A stretch of 64,000 nucleotides of DNA. Source: Harmonia axyridis. Taxonomy: Eukaryota > Arthropoda > Insecta > Coleoptera > Coccinellidae. Shown piece after piece: positions 22,852 through 32,824 of the stretch. The number at the start of each line of letters is the position of its first letter. The stretch's first letter is position 1. The notes under the pieces are model-generated. The model had not been told where the DNA came from. It searched no databases and worked only from the letters and a program-made list of their open reading frames with translations. The DNA lies in contig NC_059502.1 of the NCBI RefSeq assembly GCF_914767665.1, forward strand, positions 47,342,753-47,406,752. The letters run 5' to 3'. A program made the position numbers and the translations under genes.

Positions 22852-23560
22852 AATTCGAATTGGAAAAGGAAACAAATAATCACATAACATTCTTAGACCC
22901 CAGCAAACAACTTTCAATATCACAGTCGAACCAAAAACTTGCTTTTAACGTGTTTAGAGATTTCAGCATTTCGATCAATGATTCACATAGCTTTCACCTT
23001 CACCATTATCCAAAGTAAACCGCGAAACCGAAATAGAACCATATATATAAAACCAATAGCTGCAAACAATGGGTTCAAACATGCAATTATAGAAAATTTA
23101 GTTAAACAGAAAATATCAAAAATCAAATATACCCCATCATGAAAAACTGAAAAATTAAAAAATTTATTTCTCTCTCGTACTTTGGTGATATAAATGATAA
23201 TAAATGAAATATCATCTCGTTGTAATTTAAAGCAAAAGATTCGATTCAACCCCAAACACAAGTAAATCAGGAGTTTTTATGAGTTAACATGTTCAACTTG
23301 CAATATGAAATATATAGGACAAACAGGTCGACGTTAATTGAAAACTAGATTTAACGAATATCGAATAGATTTTAACAAAAATAAGTGTCTCTCCACCTTT
23401 GCATAGATAATAATCACCCTTTCCCCACAATTGACTACATGAAAATTATACATGTAGAACAAAAGGCAGGAGACTCAACTATTTAGAATCCACTGAAATT
23501 TATAAGTTATTGAACAGAAATAGTTTTTAAATTATGAATGAACAAACAGAAGTGTGTTAT
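22852..23560 (+). pseudogene. Penelope-like retroelement remnant with GIY-YIG endonuclease
   Basis: A degenerate plus-strand translation holds the post-RT linker (ITFLDPSKQLSIS, AFNVFR, NNGFKHAIIENL) and, from about 23275, a GIY-YIG endonuclease signature: LTCSTCNMKYIGQTGRR, then KTRFNEYRIDFNKNKCLSTFA and a C-terminal LESTEIYKLLNRN. The Cys pair (CSTC) and YIGQTG motif are characteristic of Penelope-like elements. At least three stops (TAA near 23337, TAG near 23406) and frame changes are present. The RT core is not present. Confidence 0.65.
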
Positions 23561-23945
23561 TCTAAAATATTCAAATAATACTTGAAATTTGCTTAACAGT
23601 CAAAAATGTTTCCTGCCTACCGAGTTTTATAGCCATTTCTTGATTTTTTCTATTACTTTTTTGTACCTGATTTCACATAAATACTCTGTACAATTTGTAT
23701 CATAGAATCTACAATTTCTGAAGATAAACTTGAAATAAGTTCCAAACTCCGCAGGTACACAATATAATCTTCAAATTGTTAATTAATATCCAATTTTATT
23801 GGTAATAAGAATAAAACATGTTTTGCTTACGGTATTTATTATAGGATCCCCTATTTTTCCAAATTCTGAGGAAACTGCGAATTATTGAATATTTTAGTAA
23901 GTATAAGTTACCAACTTCAAACTAATTTTTATGGGTATCCTTGAA

Positions 23946-24076
23946 GGAAACATGCTCTAAACAAATAATTCATTTTTTTGAGGAACAATTACATATTATG
24001 GAATTAGGGCCTACAGTTTTTGACAAGATTTAATTTCTTGACACATAACAAAAAAAAAAAACAATTCATAGCCTTG
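23946..24076. repeat. Dispersed repeat copy 1
   Basis: About 130 bp, also present at 24432-24556, sharing GGCCTACAGTTTTTGACAAG and an A-run followed by CAATTCAYAGC. Between the two copies lies a non-LTR 3' fragment. Origin unknown. Confidence 0.6.
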
Positions 24077-24089
24077 AAGTAACAAAACT

Positions 24090-24345
24090 TCATAATAATA
24101 ATATTTATTTACATATGTACTACATCACATTGTACACTATAAATATTCACTGTCAATAATTTTCATGGTTTGTCATAAAAATTCAATCAGGTTTAAAAAA
24201 CAAATTACATACACAAACCTTTTAAAACTCTTTTAGGCTGTATATTGTGTTCTGCAGCAATAATTCCTTCACTTTTTTATTGAAACTTTGTTCATTTAAT
24301 CTTTTGATGTCATCAAGCAATTTATTGTAAAATACAAATAATACA
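24090..24345 (-). pseudogene. 3' end of a CR1/Jockey-like element
   Basis: The minus-strand translation VFYNKLLDDIKRLNEQSF...LLLQNTIYSLKEF ends at a TAA near 24223, the usual C-terminus of CR1/Jockey ORF2. An untranslated tail follows with AATAAATATTATTATTATG as the 3' terminus (near 24090). It is strongly 5'-truncated, and sits between the two copies of the repeat above. Confidence 0.55.
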
Positions 24346-24431
24346 AAGGGTAGCTACAGATATGGCATATTTAATTGAGTTTAGTATATCTGAGATATTT
24401 AATTGTATGCTGATGCTTGACTAGATACCTA

Positions 24432-24556
24432 CAGCTCTCAAACAAATGATTTATTTTTTCAAGAAACAATCAATTACATATTATGGTATCGGGGCCTACA
24501 GTTTTTGACAAGATTTCATTCCTTAACACCTGACAAAAAAAAACAATTCACAGCTA
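24432..24556. repeat. Dispersed repeat copy 2
   Basis: Second copy of the repeat at 23946-24076, with about 85-90% identity by eye. Confidence 0.6.
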
Positions 24557-24798
24557 GTTGTTATTTTTAACTAAAACAGAGTTAAATTTTAATATACCTA
24601 CATATAATTCTGATATTGTTTTGTTCTATTGACTTTTCTCGATTAATGTTTCAGTATAACAAGTTTTCATTCAATGAATACAAAATCATAACATTACACT
24701 AACCTATAACCAGAATCAAGAATAGATAGCCAATCAAAAATGAACAAACTAAAAACTTCTTACAATACTTTTGAAATGATATTTGAATAATCAATGCA

Positions 24799-25013
24799 TC
24801 ATGATGGAACATATGTACCCAACTTACTTAATATATAAAAAATGTTTGATTCTTTTTCCTTGTGACCATATTCTATTTCAAAAATTGAATAAGAAATTTT
24901 CTTTAAAATCCAGACAGGACCGATTCTAACTTCTTCTAATGTTTTCCTATTGATTTTGTTACTATTTTCAACATATACCAAGTCACCAAATTCAAAAATA
25001 TAGGCTCTCTATT
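24799..25013 (-). pseudogene. Ty3/Gypsy integrase C-terminal fragment
   Basis: The minus-strand frame reads AYIFEFGDLVYVENSNKINR, then IGPVWILKKISYSIFEIEYG and YILSKLGTYVP. This is the GPY/F-like C-terminal module of Ty3/Gypsy integrase, which helps strand transfer and DNA binding. No catalytic core is next to it. P-element-like sequence follows immediately at higher coordinates, so an insertion or deletion boundary lies near 25020-25055. Confidence 0.6.
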
Positions 25014-25054
25014 GAGGACGTCTACTAATCTCTCCACAAAATTACACTGATCTT

Positions 25055-25440
25055 TCACTGACTACCATCCTCCAGACAAATCTGTAAAGCAAAACAATTC
25101 CGAACAAGTTTGATCATATGACAGGTATCTAAAAAACGAAAATCTCATTTTTTGTGATGGGATCTATGAAGCTAGTTTTCAGATCAGAATGATTACTGTA
25201 ATCTGCGCCCAACTTCTCTGCCATTGAAAAATTTGTTACAGGGCCATCGAATGTAATTGATGTAACTGTGATTCCACTCTCATTGATGAATTCAAGGCAT
25301 TTTTTTCAATAATTTTAATTTTTCCACTGCAGATAATCCATTCAATAAGAAGTATCCAACAGGCATCTTCCATGAACCATTAATGCAGACTAACATAAAA
25401 TCTAATACTTTTATTGGTTCTGGTAAAGTATCTGAGTCAC
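25055..25440 (-). pseudogene. P-element/THAP9-like transposase fragment
   Basis: Degenerate minus-strand coding: PIKVLDFMLVCINGSWKMPV, GYFLLNGLSAVEKLKLLK, then by frameshift SGITVTSITFDGPVTNFSMA and EKLGADYSNH, then FLDTCHMIKLVRN. These are the RNase H-like core blocks of P-element/THAP9 transposases, including the FDG and LDPCHMIKL-type boxes. The N-terminal THAP zinc finger and C-terminal GTP-binding parts are absent. At least three stops or shifts. It is directly followed by the truncated DD41D element. Confidence 0.65.
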
Positions 25441-25480
25441 TTCTCTGGTGTCAAGAAATCACTGCTTGACATATCGCTAA

Positions 25481-26601
25481 AATAGCACCTCCAATGATCT
25501 TATTGAAAAAATCTGGATCTGCATAATGTTTCCCAAAATTTGCCGGCAAAATTGAATTTCGTTGAGGTGAATAATTATGCGAGTAAATTGCCATTGTTCA
25601 CTAAGTAATGCAACATCGAAGATTTTTTAACAGAATTGACAAACTTGATTTTGTCAGAAACGTACCCATTTGGATAAAAACAGCCATATCTTTTTTCTTT
25701 GAATAACAAATCACTTGTGTGGTACCTCTTTGAAATCACTATAAAATAGACAATTTATTGAGGTAATGTGCAGCAGTAGCTCGGTACATTTTTTTTCCAT
25801 TCTTCTTCTTGCAGTGCATCTCCTATCGGAGGTTAGCTATCATCACAGCAATCCGGACCCTGTTGACTGCAGCCCTGAACAATTGAACACTACTACAGTT
25901 AAACCAGTCCCTCAGGTTCTTAAGCCAGGACATACGGCGTCTACCAATGTCCCATCGTCCACTGATTTTTCCCTGGACTATCAGTTGGAGAAGTGTGTAC
26001 TTTCTGCCTCTCATTATATGGCCAGGTACAGAAGTTTTCGCTTTTTAATGGTGTTAACTATTTCGCAGTCCTTCTGCATCCGGTTTAGGACTTCGGCATT
26101 TGTAACTCTATCAGTCCATGGGATACGCCACATTCTACGGTAGCACCACATTTCGAAGGCCTGTAGTTTGTCCATGTGATTTTTTTTGAGAGTCCATGCT
26201 TCAACCCCATACAGAAGCGTGGAGAAAACGTAACAACGCAGCATCCTCATCCTAAGATCCATTACGATGGGCTAAAGTTCATGAACAAAATAATCCACTA
26301 CCAGAATTTCCAATAAAAATATTTCTCATAGCCCTCCTCTAAAATTTTCGGAATATGTTTCTAATGTAAACGTTAAAATCATTCTTCAGCAATATTTCAC
26401 AGAAAAAATTAACCAGAAAGATGTAAAATTGTACCAACCGTAAGGGCAAAACTATTAAAAGGGGCAACAATTCATTATTTAAAAAAAAAAATAATCTCGA
26501 AAACGGTACGACTTTTATGATGGGAATTCTGTCATAGCAGGTGGGTTATCCTTTGATCTACAGAATCCCTCGGTTTGATGTGGTCTTTACGGGACACCCT
26601 G
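25481..26601. mobile_element. Half copy of the DD41D-type transposon
   Basis: Matches the right arm of the element at 15966-17917 (from about 17244 to its terminus), ending in the complement of CAGGGTGTCCCGTAAAG with TA at 26602-26603. The left half is missing; the sequence starts abruptly after the P-element fragment. An RTE 3' end is inserted at 25802-26257. Confidence 0.8.
25802..26257 (-). mobile_element. 5'-truncated RTE-like insertion
   Basis: Flanked by TCCATT at 25796-25801 and 26258-26263, a 6-bp target duplication; the site is uninterrupted in the related element near 17570. Minus-strand coding shows RCYVFSTLLYGVEAWTLKK, LQAFEMWCYRRMWRIPWTD and NTIKKRKLLYLAI, and after a short frameshift GRWDIGRRRMSWLKNLRDW, LFRAAVNRVRIAVMIANLR and a stop near 25823. 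That is the classic C-terminus of RTE-clade ORF2. The 3' tail is (AAG)n-like. Confidence 0.85.
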
Positions 26602-26603
26602 TA

Positions 26604-26843
26604 TAGTTTTCCTTCTTTTTCGCTATTTTCGCTAATATTCAAGTGTTTAAGCTACATAATTTCCTTTTCATTTAACAAGACTATTGGTGTTGGTGTTGAA
26701 GTTCAAGATAAGAGGAGATCCCCAAGCAGAGGAGAATTAGTATCGAGGGTAAGTGCAACTAAAGGGTTGTGGTGCATTTTCTAGTGTTCGCTAAGATTCT
26801 TCATTTTCATACAGTCCACTATGTTTTCATTCGAGTGCTAACA
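26604..26843 (+). repeat. LTR fragment related to 19387-19673
   Basis: About 240 bp nearly identical to the last 240 bases of the LTR at 19387-19673, ending GTGCTAACA. Its left end is cut exactly at a TA where the half DD41D transposon ends. The transposon therefore jumped into this LTR, and the left part was later lost. Confidence 0.75.
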
Positions 26844-27114
26844 GTCATAAATATAATTCTTTCAAATCTAATAAACACATTTAGGTGGGAAATATCTAGC
26901 ATATACACAAACATGTTTTTTCTGTAAAAAACTTTGGCCCGGTGTACATGTCCGATTTCTTATGCTGCGGTGCCGGATCAATTTAATGCACACTATGACT
27001 TTTCAACTTGAAATTAAGACTTACCAAATTCAAATTCGGACAAAAATGTTTTAATTGAGAATAATAAAATTTAATTTTCTTAACGAAAAACTCCATGAGT
27101 GTGTCTGGTGATGA

Positions 27115-27181
27115 ATTAGGAAAGATAATGGAAGACACACTTATTTATAAAATAAGTCTGTCTTCCATTTTCTTTCCTAAT
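27115..27181. repeat. 67-bp near-perfect hairpin
   Basis: Arms of 32 bases pair with 30 matches and a 3-base loop (ATA). The left arm starts ATTAGGAAAGATAATGG, and the right arm ends TTTCTTTCCTAAT. It lies in otherwise featureless sequence. It could be a pre-miRNA-like stem or a tiny MITE relic. Confidence 0.7.
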
Positions 27182-27523
27182 TAATCAAATTTGAATTGCG
27201 ACGACATTAATTTCCTTGTGAATTCTTGTTTCTTCTTTAAAACACATTCAATAAGGTTATTTTGAAAATATTTCGGATCTTTCATTTCGATGAAGAACAT
27301 TTTTCTCAATTGAACTTTGGAATAGATTCGTTACCTTCTTCGAATAATTTCATAGAAAAAAATCGAATTAAATAGCCATAAATGTCGTCCGAATGTTATA
27401 TATATTATTTCCAAGTTGATATTGATTACTCACTAATTGTCCGCAAAAAGGGGTTTGCGGTCAATTTCAGATGAATTTTGCTAATAATAATGAGCAACCA
27501 AAAAAATGTGAAATGCAACTTAC
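27182..27523. other. Non-coding stretch
   Basis: AT-rich, possibly intron of the candidate host gene. Nothing else recognised. Confidence 0.3.
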
Positions 27524-27636
27524 CCCAACGGGCTGCAGAAGAAACCTAGGCGAATCACCGCTAAGCTGGTTCCAAAAAGGAGGTTCCAAGGAAGGGAATT
27601 CAGGGGAATTTACCTCCCTTGTACCTTTGGCTTCAC
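27524..27636 (-). CDS. Candidate host-gene internal exon, Ig-receptor-like
   Basis: 113-bp open stretch on the minus strand bounded by a strong donor (GGG/GTAAGT at 27524/27523) and an AG acceptor (ATCAACCAG at 27637). It encodes 37 residues including NSPEFPSLEPPFWNQ and LSGDSPRFLLQPVG. Codon use is GC-richer than the surroundings and no transposon motif is present. The PPFW...PRFLLQPVG pattern followed by an exon boundary resembles the lead-in to the third Ig domain of FGF-receptor-like proteins; that identity is inference from memory. The acceptor's pyrimidine tract is weak. No neighbouring exon was found in the window. Confidence 0.4.
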
Positions 27637-28248
27637 CTGGTTGATGACAAATTCATGCATTTCACGAAAAGTTATTCAATATTATTTTGTTCACTAACAC
27701 TAGATGACGATGCAGAAGATAGATGAAAATAAATTATGATGATTTATCAGAAGATTAATTGAGTTGTCTCTTTTGAAACTTCTCTATATATTTAGCACGA
27801 ACGATCGATATAAATCTGTTCTGATTTTTCTCCGCTGACAGGCGATACGAAATCAGATTTTCATTCTACCGGGGTCGGTCGAGAAGAAATACGACCGCCC
27901 GCCCTGAAGTGCCCCTTCAGTAAGATAACTGAACTGAAGAAGTGAACAGACGAAAGAATTCAGGAATCTACTGAGTTGGAAGAGGACACAATTTAATTTC
28001 AAGATGGCGGAAAGTGTAGATGACGTGAATGATCACTGCTCTGATACAAGTGCTGATTCTGAAGTGAAAAATACAAACATTTACAAATTATTCAAGTGTT
28101 GTACAAAGAAAACATGCTCAACGTTAATATTCAAAAATCGTGGTGGTGCATATCACGTTTCTTGTGCGAGAAAACTAGTAAACAAAACGGGTCTGTCATT
28201 CCTAGACGCAACGTATGTGAAATGCTGTGAAATGGAGGAACTAATATA

Positions 28249-28802
28249 CAGGGTGTTCCTAAATTGAACGTACAAACGAAAAGGGGAGATTCCTTAAGTG
28301 AGTTTAAGAAAAAAAAGTCCCATAAACATGGGGTCGCAAACGTTTCGTTTTCGAGATACAGAGTGTTGAAGTTTGAATAGTTCAAAATTTTTTTTTTCGA
28401 AATCGTTCGTAGGTACTACAAAACTACAAGAGACCGAAAAGTTTAGTATAAGAACAAAGCTTTTTTTTACATTTTTTCAAATTAACAGTTGCTCACCAAA
28501 AAAAAATTCTGCAGAAGAACAGGTGGCAGTGTTCCAGAAAAAATATCAACCTGTAGATCTTCTATCGAAATTGCTATGTCACGTGGTGAGAACTCTCAAA
28601 TGTAATATCTATGCCAAATTTCAGTTGAATATCTTGTGAAGTGTACATACTATAAGAAAAAAACTTGAAAAAAATTCAAACTTCAACACTCTTTATCTCG
28701 AAAACGAAACGTTTGCGACCCCATGTTTATGGGACTTTTTTTCTTAAACTCACTGAAGGAATCTCCCCTTTTCGTTTGTACGTTCAATTAAGGAACACCC
28801 TG
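28249..28802. mobile_element. 554-bp foldback MITE in ORF1 of element B
   Basis: Ends are CAGGGTGTTCCT and its complement; TA is duplicated at 28247-28248 and 28803-28804. The arms of about 130 bp are near-perfect inverted copies (for example GGGGTCGCAAACGTTTCG on the left). The interior is not coding. TA duplication and CAGGGTG termini suggest mobilisation by a Tc1/mariner-type transposase. Confidence 0.9.
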
Positions 28803-29551
28803 TATAATTCCAACGGAGGCCGAGAAAATGAAATAGAATCGAACCAATCAGTAAACATTCGACTCAAAGAAGAAAACATCAAAATGAGGTATGAAAAACA
28901 GATACTCCAAGCTGAAATGAATCACTTGAAATATTTATTGAATGAACAAAAAGAAAACAAAGAACGGCTTTTAAATGAAATGAATGATAAGAACCTAATT
29001 CTCAGAGAGAATAATAGATTTTTGATGGAAAGAATAACACAAATGCAGACTGAAATTACAATAGTAAATATAAACAGCAGTCAAGAAAAAAATCGTCCTA
29101 CTATAAATATCGAAAAGCGCGAAAAAATTTCATTATCAATAATTCCAATTCCAATTTTGAAATATGATAAGCCGGATAATCAGATGTCAAGTAACAGATT
29201 GAAGAATGTAACATACAGCAGCATCATGAGTACACCACCGATCCAACAGGTGTCTACATCCTCATTACAGGCATCTAGAAAAGATACATCAAATGACAAA
29301 CAAGAAATAGTGGAAGACAAACCAGAAAGTAAGATAGAAGAAAAGGAATTCAAAAAGGTTAGATATAAAAAGAGGAGACCAAAAAAAAAAAATTAGGAAC
29401 AGCTGAAATAAGGGAAGATGAAACTAAAAATGGGTTTTCTGGTGGAGAAAGAAAAGGCTGGCTCTATATATACAGAGTCAACAGAGTAACGACAGAAAAA
29501 GGAATAATTGATTATATCACTAACAAACCTGGATTTGACGAATATACAACT

Positions 29552-30210
29552 TGTAACTATTAGATGAGAACATCCATACATAAATTGGACTGTAAGGTAC
29601 TGGTTTATGAAGTTCGAAGGACCATGAAATTTTCCACACTATTTATTGAAGTAGGTTTATATATACAATTACACAATGTACACTTCACAAGATTCGCTTA
29701 ACTAGTTATCGAAAACTATGAATCAGTTCCACGCACTTATCCAATAACAATTTACCGACTAGGGTATTAACTAAGATGACCGACTGAAGGATCTTTTTCA
29801 ACCACGTGGCGACAAGGCCAATATTTAACTAACTTGAAATGTGCAAGCTGAACACTGTGTCTCAAGGGGCGAGAGCAACGACGAACTATACTAAACTGTA
29901 CTTGACTTGTACTTACTAGACTGTGTGTTGAATATTACTGAACTGACTTGAACTCGAATTAATTGAAGTGAAGTTCGATTTCTTACCCCACCTCGACCTT
30001 TTTGTCGAACCATCGAAAAGGGTTAAGAACATAGAAGTGCTACAGATAAAACGGACATAGTTAAAATATCATTATAGCCAGCCGTCATTAAAGGGACGAC
30101 TACGCGCAGCGCACTCATAAAGTGCGCGGAATTATCTATAACCAACTTCAGGGGTGAATCTTTGGATAATGGCGGCGCTGAGTTCTACGAACCTTGATCA
30201 AAACTTAACA
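29552..30210 (-). repeat. 3' LTR of the deleted BEL/Pao element
   Basis: 659 bp, the left copy, which is downstream for a minus-strand element. A purine-rich GCCCGGGGAGTA precedes it in element orientation. Confidence 0.93.
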
Positions 30211-30369
30211 TACTCCCCGGGCTGAACCTTCCAAGTTAAGGATAAAAGTGAAAATGAATAAAAAAAAATTGATGTAATGATAAAGGAAATAATTTCTTGC
30301 AACAAATAAAATAAACAAAAAATAAATAAAAAATAAAAGAATTAAAGAAAGAAAGAGTCATATTGATAA

Positions 30370-31480
30370 TCATACTTGATTGTCAATGTTTTCCGTGCAG
30401 AATGGAAGTGGACATATCTTAGTGATTGTTCTATTGAATGTTCCTCCTTGAGGAACACGAACAATGCGAACGCGTGAATCTTTTCCGGGAATCAATTCTA
30501 CTACATGGGCTAAAGGCCATTTGAGCGGCGGTGTTAGATCTAGATTTGATTGAAGAAGAAAATCGGGACCCTGCCACCATAAATCTGAGACAAGTAATTG
30601 TAATGGCAAAGACCCTCTCGAAAGTATATCTGCAGGATTCAGGTGCGATCGAATATGTCGCCAAGTAGCATCTTTGGAGTTTTCCTGAATTTGCACAATT
30701 CGATTTGACACAAATACAGACCAACTTGATGGATGTGATCGAATCCATGCTAATAATATTTCCGAATCAGACCAGAGATTTATAGAATTTATATTTCGTG
30801 AGTGAATTGGCAGAAAAGTTGATATTTTTGAAACAAGGGTAGACAGAAGTAGTGGACTTATTAGTTCGAGCTTGGGTATAGTAAAAATTTTCAAAGGTGC
30901 AACACGACTTTTAGGTGTAATTAGATGTGAAGTGACTGAATTATCAGCAATCGTGATGTATTTGAACGAATGAAACCGAATTAAAATATCGAACAAGTCG
31001 GGTTGTGCTGTATAACCTTTGAGCATGGCATCATTGATAGAAAGGCCAGATGAAGATTTCATAGAACCGTCGAAAACTACTCGAAGTTGAGTTGTGAGGC
31101 TTTGCTCACGCATTATACAAGGATGAGGGAAGGAAGATTTGTTCTGAAATAATTCATTTTCTAATACTAAAGGTACATATTTTGCATGCCCTAGGGATAC
31201 ATAATTTTTATAAATTCCGAATACTGATGTTTCAGTTCCTGATTATTTTGTAGTCTTCTTTCGAGATTCAAGAATCTTTTCTTCGCTTGCGAATACGAAT
31301 CACCTAATTTAAATGGTTCGTTTGGAGTTTTGAATGGTAGGTCAACTTGAAATCTATCCGACGGTAACCGAATGGTTTTGTTTTTGACTATCCGTTCAGC
31401 ATTCTCTTCTGCTGAAGATAAAATGTGTTCAGATTGATTAGATATCTCTTGAATTTCCCAAAACTTAGTCAGAATGTTAT
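30370..31480 (-). pseudogene. Collapsed BEL/Pao pol: RT start, RNase H and C-terminus joined by deletions
   Basis: From 31480 down, degenerate RT N-terminal sequence (RIVKNKTIRLPSDRFQVDLP, KKRFLNLERRL), then an open 247-residue frame (30370-31113): VVFDGSMKSSSGLSINDAML, FDILIRFHSFKYITIAD, then an abrupt jump to RVAPLKIFTIPKLELISPLL and LWSDSEILLAWIRSHP (RNase H), PADILSRGS and WWQGPDFLLQ. A second jump leads to LKWPLAHVVELIPG and VRIVRVPQGG, the usual BEL/Pao end. RT motifs B and C and the whole integrase are therefore missing, yet the frame stays open, so the deletions kept register. Confidence 0.85.
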
Positions 31481-32477
31481 TTAGGAATCTTCTTGATTAA
31501 CAATTGACTTTGAAGATTCAATTGAATTTTGGGAAGATTGTGCCAATGCTAAGTGAGTAGCGCGAGACATGTGAGCTGACTGTGAGACTTTTCCTGCAAT
31601 TAGATATCCTAAGTGGTAATTTTGAAGAACAGGTCGACTTGCGGAGTCAGTCAAACAACGAACAATAACTTGCTTGTTGTATGAATCATATAATTTTACA
31701 CAGGCAGTAGCTAAAAGAACTTGGTTATTAGAAGAGAGAGACGAAAGACTAGACACTTTTTGACCTGGATTAATATTTTCATTACGAGTTGTGATGGTTG
31801 GTTGAGCACTAGTGGACAAATGAGAAACTGCTTGAGATTCATTCTGAATTTGTGATAGATTGTTTGATCTGGATACTTCGTTGTTGGATCTTGGATTAGG
31901 AACTTCATTAGAATAATGGCGAGTTGAAGTCCTATTGAAATGGAGCAAACTATGATGCTTTCTATGGCAATTGAAACATGTGTGTTGTACACTTGACCCA
32001 ACGTAAGACAATTCAGACAAGCATTCTTTTCTTTCACTAGACTGTGACGATCGTTATGAGACAAATTCATGAATTTCCTACACGAATATATCTTATGTTC
32101 ATCCGTATTCACATAAGACATTTGAAAAATTTATTTTTGTTCGTTCTGTTCGACGTGTTAGCATGATAAGAATTAGGATTTTGACTTTGTGAGATTTCGA
32201 ACTGATTCATAGTTCTCGTTGCCATAGATATAACCTTAAAATACTTATTTTCTACAATATCTCTGTCCTCTTCATATGAGGCAGAGTCAAATAACTCCAA
32301 CTGAGTTTGAACAAGTTCGTAGTCTTCGAAGATTTGCTCTAATTGACATTTTCGAGCACTACGTTCTTCTCTATCTTTATTATTATCTTGGCCGAACCAA
32401 TTGGCCATTCTAGTTAGTTTACTCTTAAGTATGGTTCTTTGTTTAACCAAATTATCGATTTTAGACATTTTGAACAA
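31481..32477 (-). pseudogene. BEL/Pao gag-like remnant
   Basis: First frame (32109-32477): MSKIDNLVKQRTILKSKLTR, CQLEQIFEDYELVQTQLELF, a typical BEL/Pao gag N-terminal helix region. Next frames: CRKFMNLSHNDRHSLVKEKN, CLNCL, then HTCFNCHRKHHSLLHF, a zinc-knuckle-like Cys/His cluster, followed by LLATACVKLYDSYNKQVIVR and CLTDSAS (start of the protease region) and LGYLIAGKV. The central capsid region is missing between the two parts. Frameshifts lie near 32110 and 32000. Confidence 0.75.
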
Positions 32478-32745
32478 CAGAAATAATCAAGGAAATATAT
32501 AAAATAAATAGAAATTCTAAAATTGACTTATCACTCTCCAAAACTGCTTGCACTGGAACTAAAATGGATTCAGGACAGGAACGATACGTCGTAGACAGCG
32601 ACCTCTTCTTCCAAAAGACTTCACCACACTTTGCGCATGCGTTGATAAAGTTAACCTCTAGTTAACCAATATGTCCGCTTCAGGCACGTGGGTTTTCTGA
32701 TACTTCAATTGTGGAAGTTGATAATTTCTTCAGGGATATCTCCAA

Positions 32746-32820
32746 TTTATAAACGGCTCCAAGGATCAAATTTATTTCCGGCTCGAAGGATCAAATTTAT
32801 ATCCGGCTCGAAGGACCAAA
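32746..32820 (-). promoter_or_regulatory. Triplicated primer binding site, tRNA-Tyr type
   Basis: Directly inside the 5' LTR lie three tandem 25-bp units (32796-32820, 32771-32795, 32746-32770). The LTR-proximal unit reads TGGTCCTTCGAGCCGGA on the minus strand, complementary to the 3' end (CCGGCTCGAAGGA plus CCA) of insect tRNA-Tyr as I recall it. The second unit differs at TGATCC; the third has further changes (CCTTGGAGCCG). Only the first unit is at the correct distance to prime synthesis. Confidence 0.75.
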
Positions 32821-32824
32821 CTTA

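Noticed and set aside
32746..32820. tRNA gene
   Set aside because: Only the last 17 bases of a tRNA-Tyr complement are present, in three tandem copies beside an LTR; this is a primer binding site.
32746..32820. CRISPR-like array
   Set aside because: Three direct 25-bp units without spacers, in a eukaryotic retrotransposon leader.
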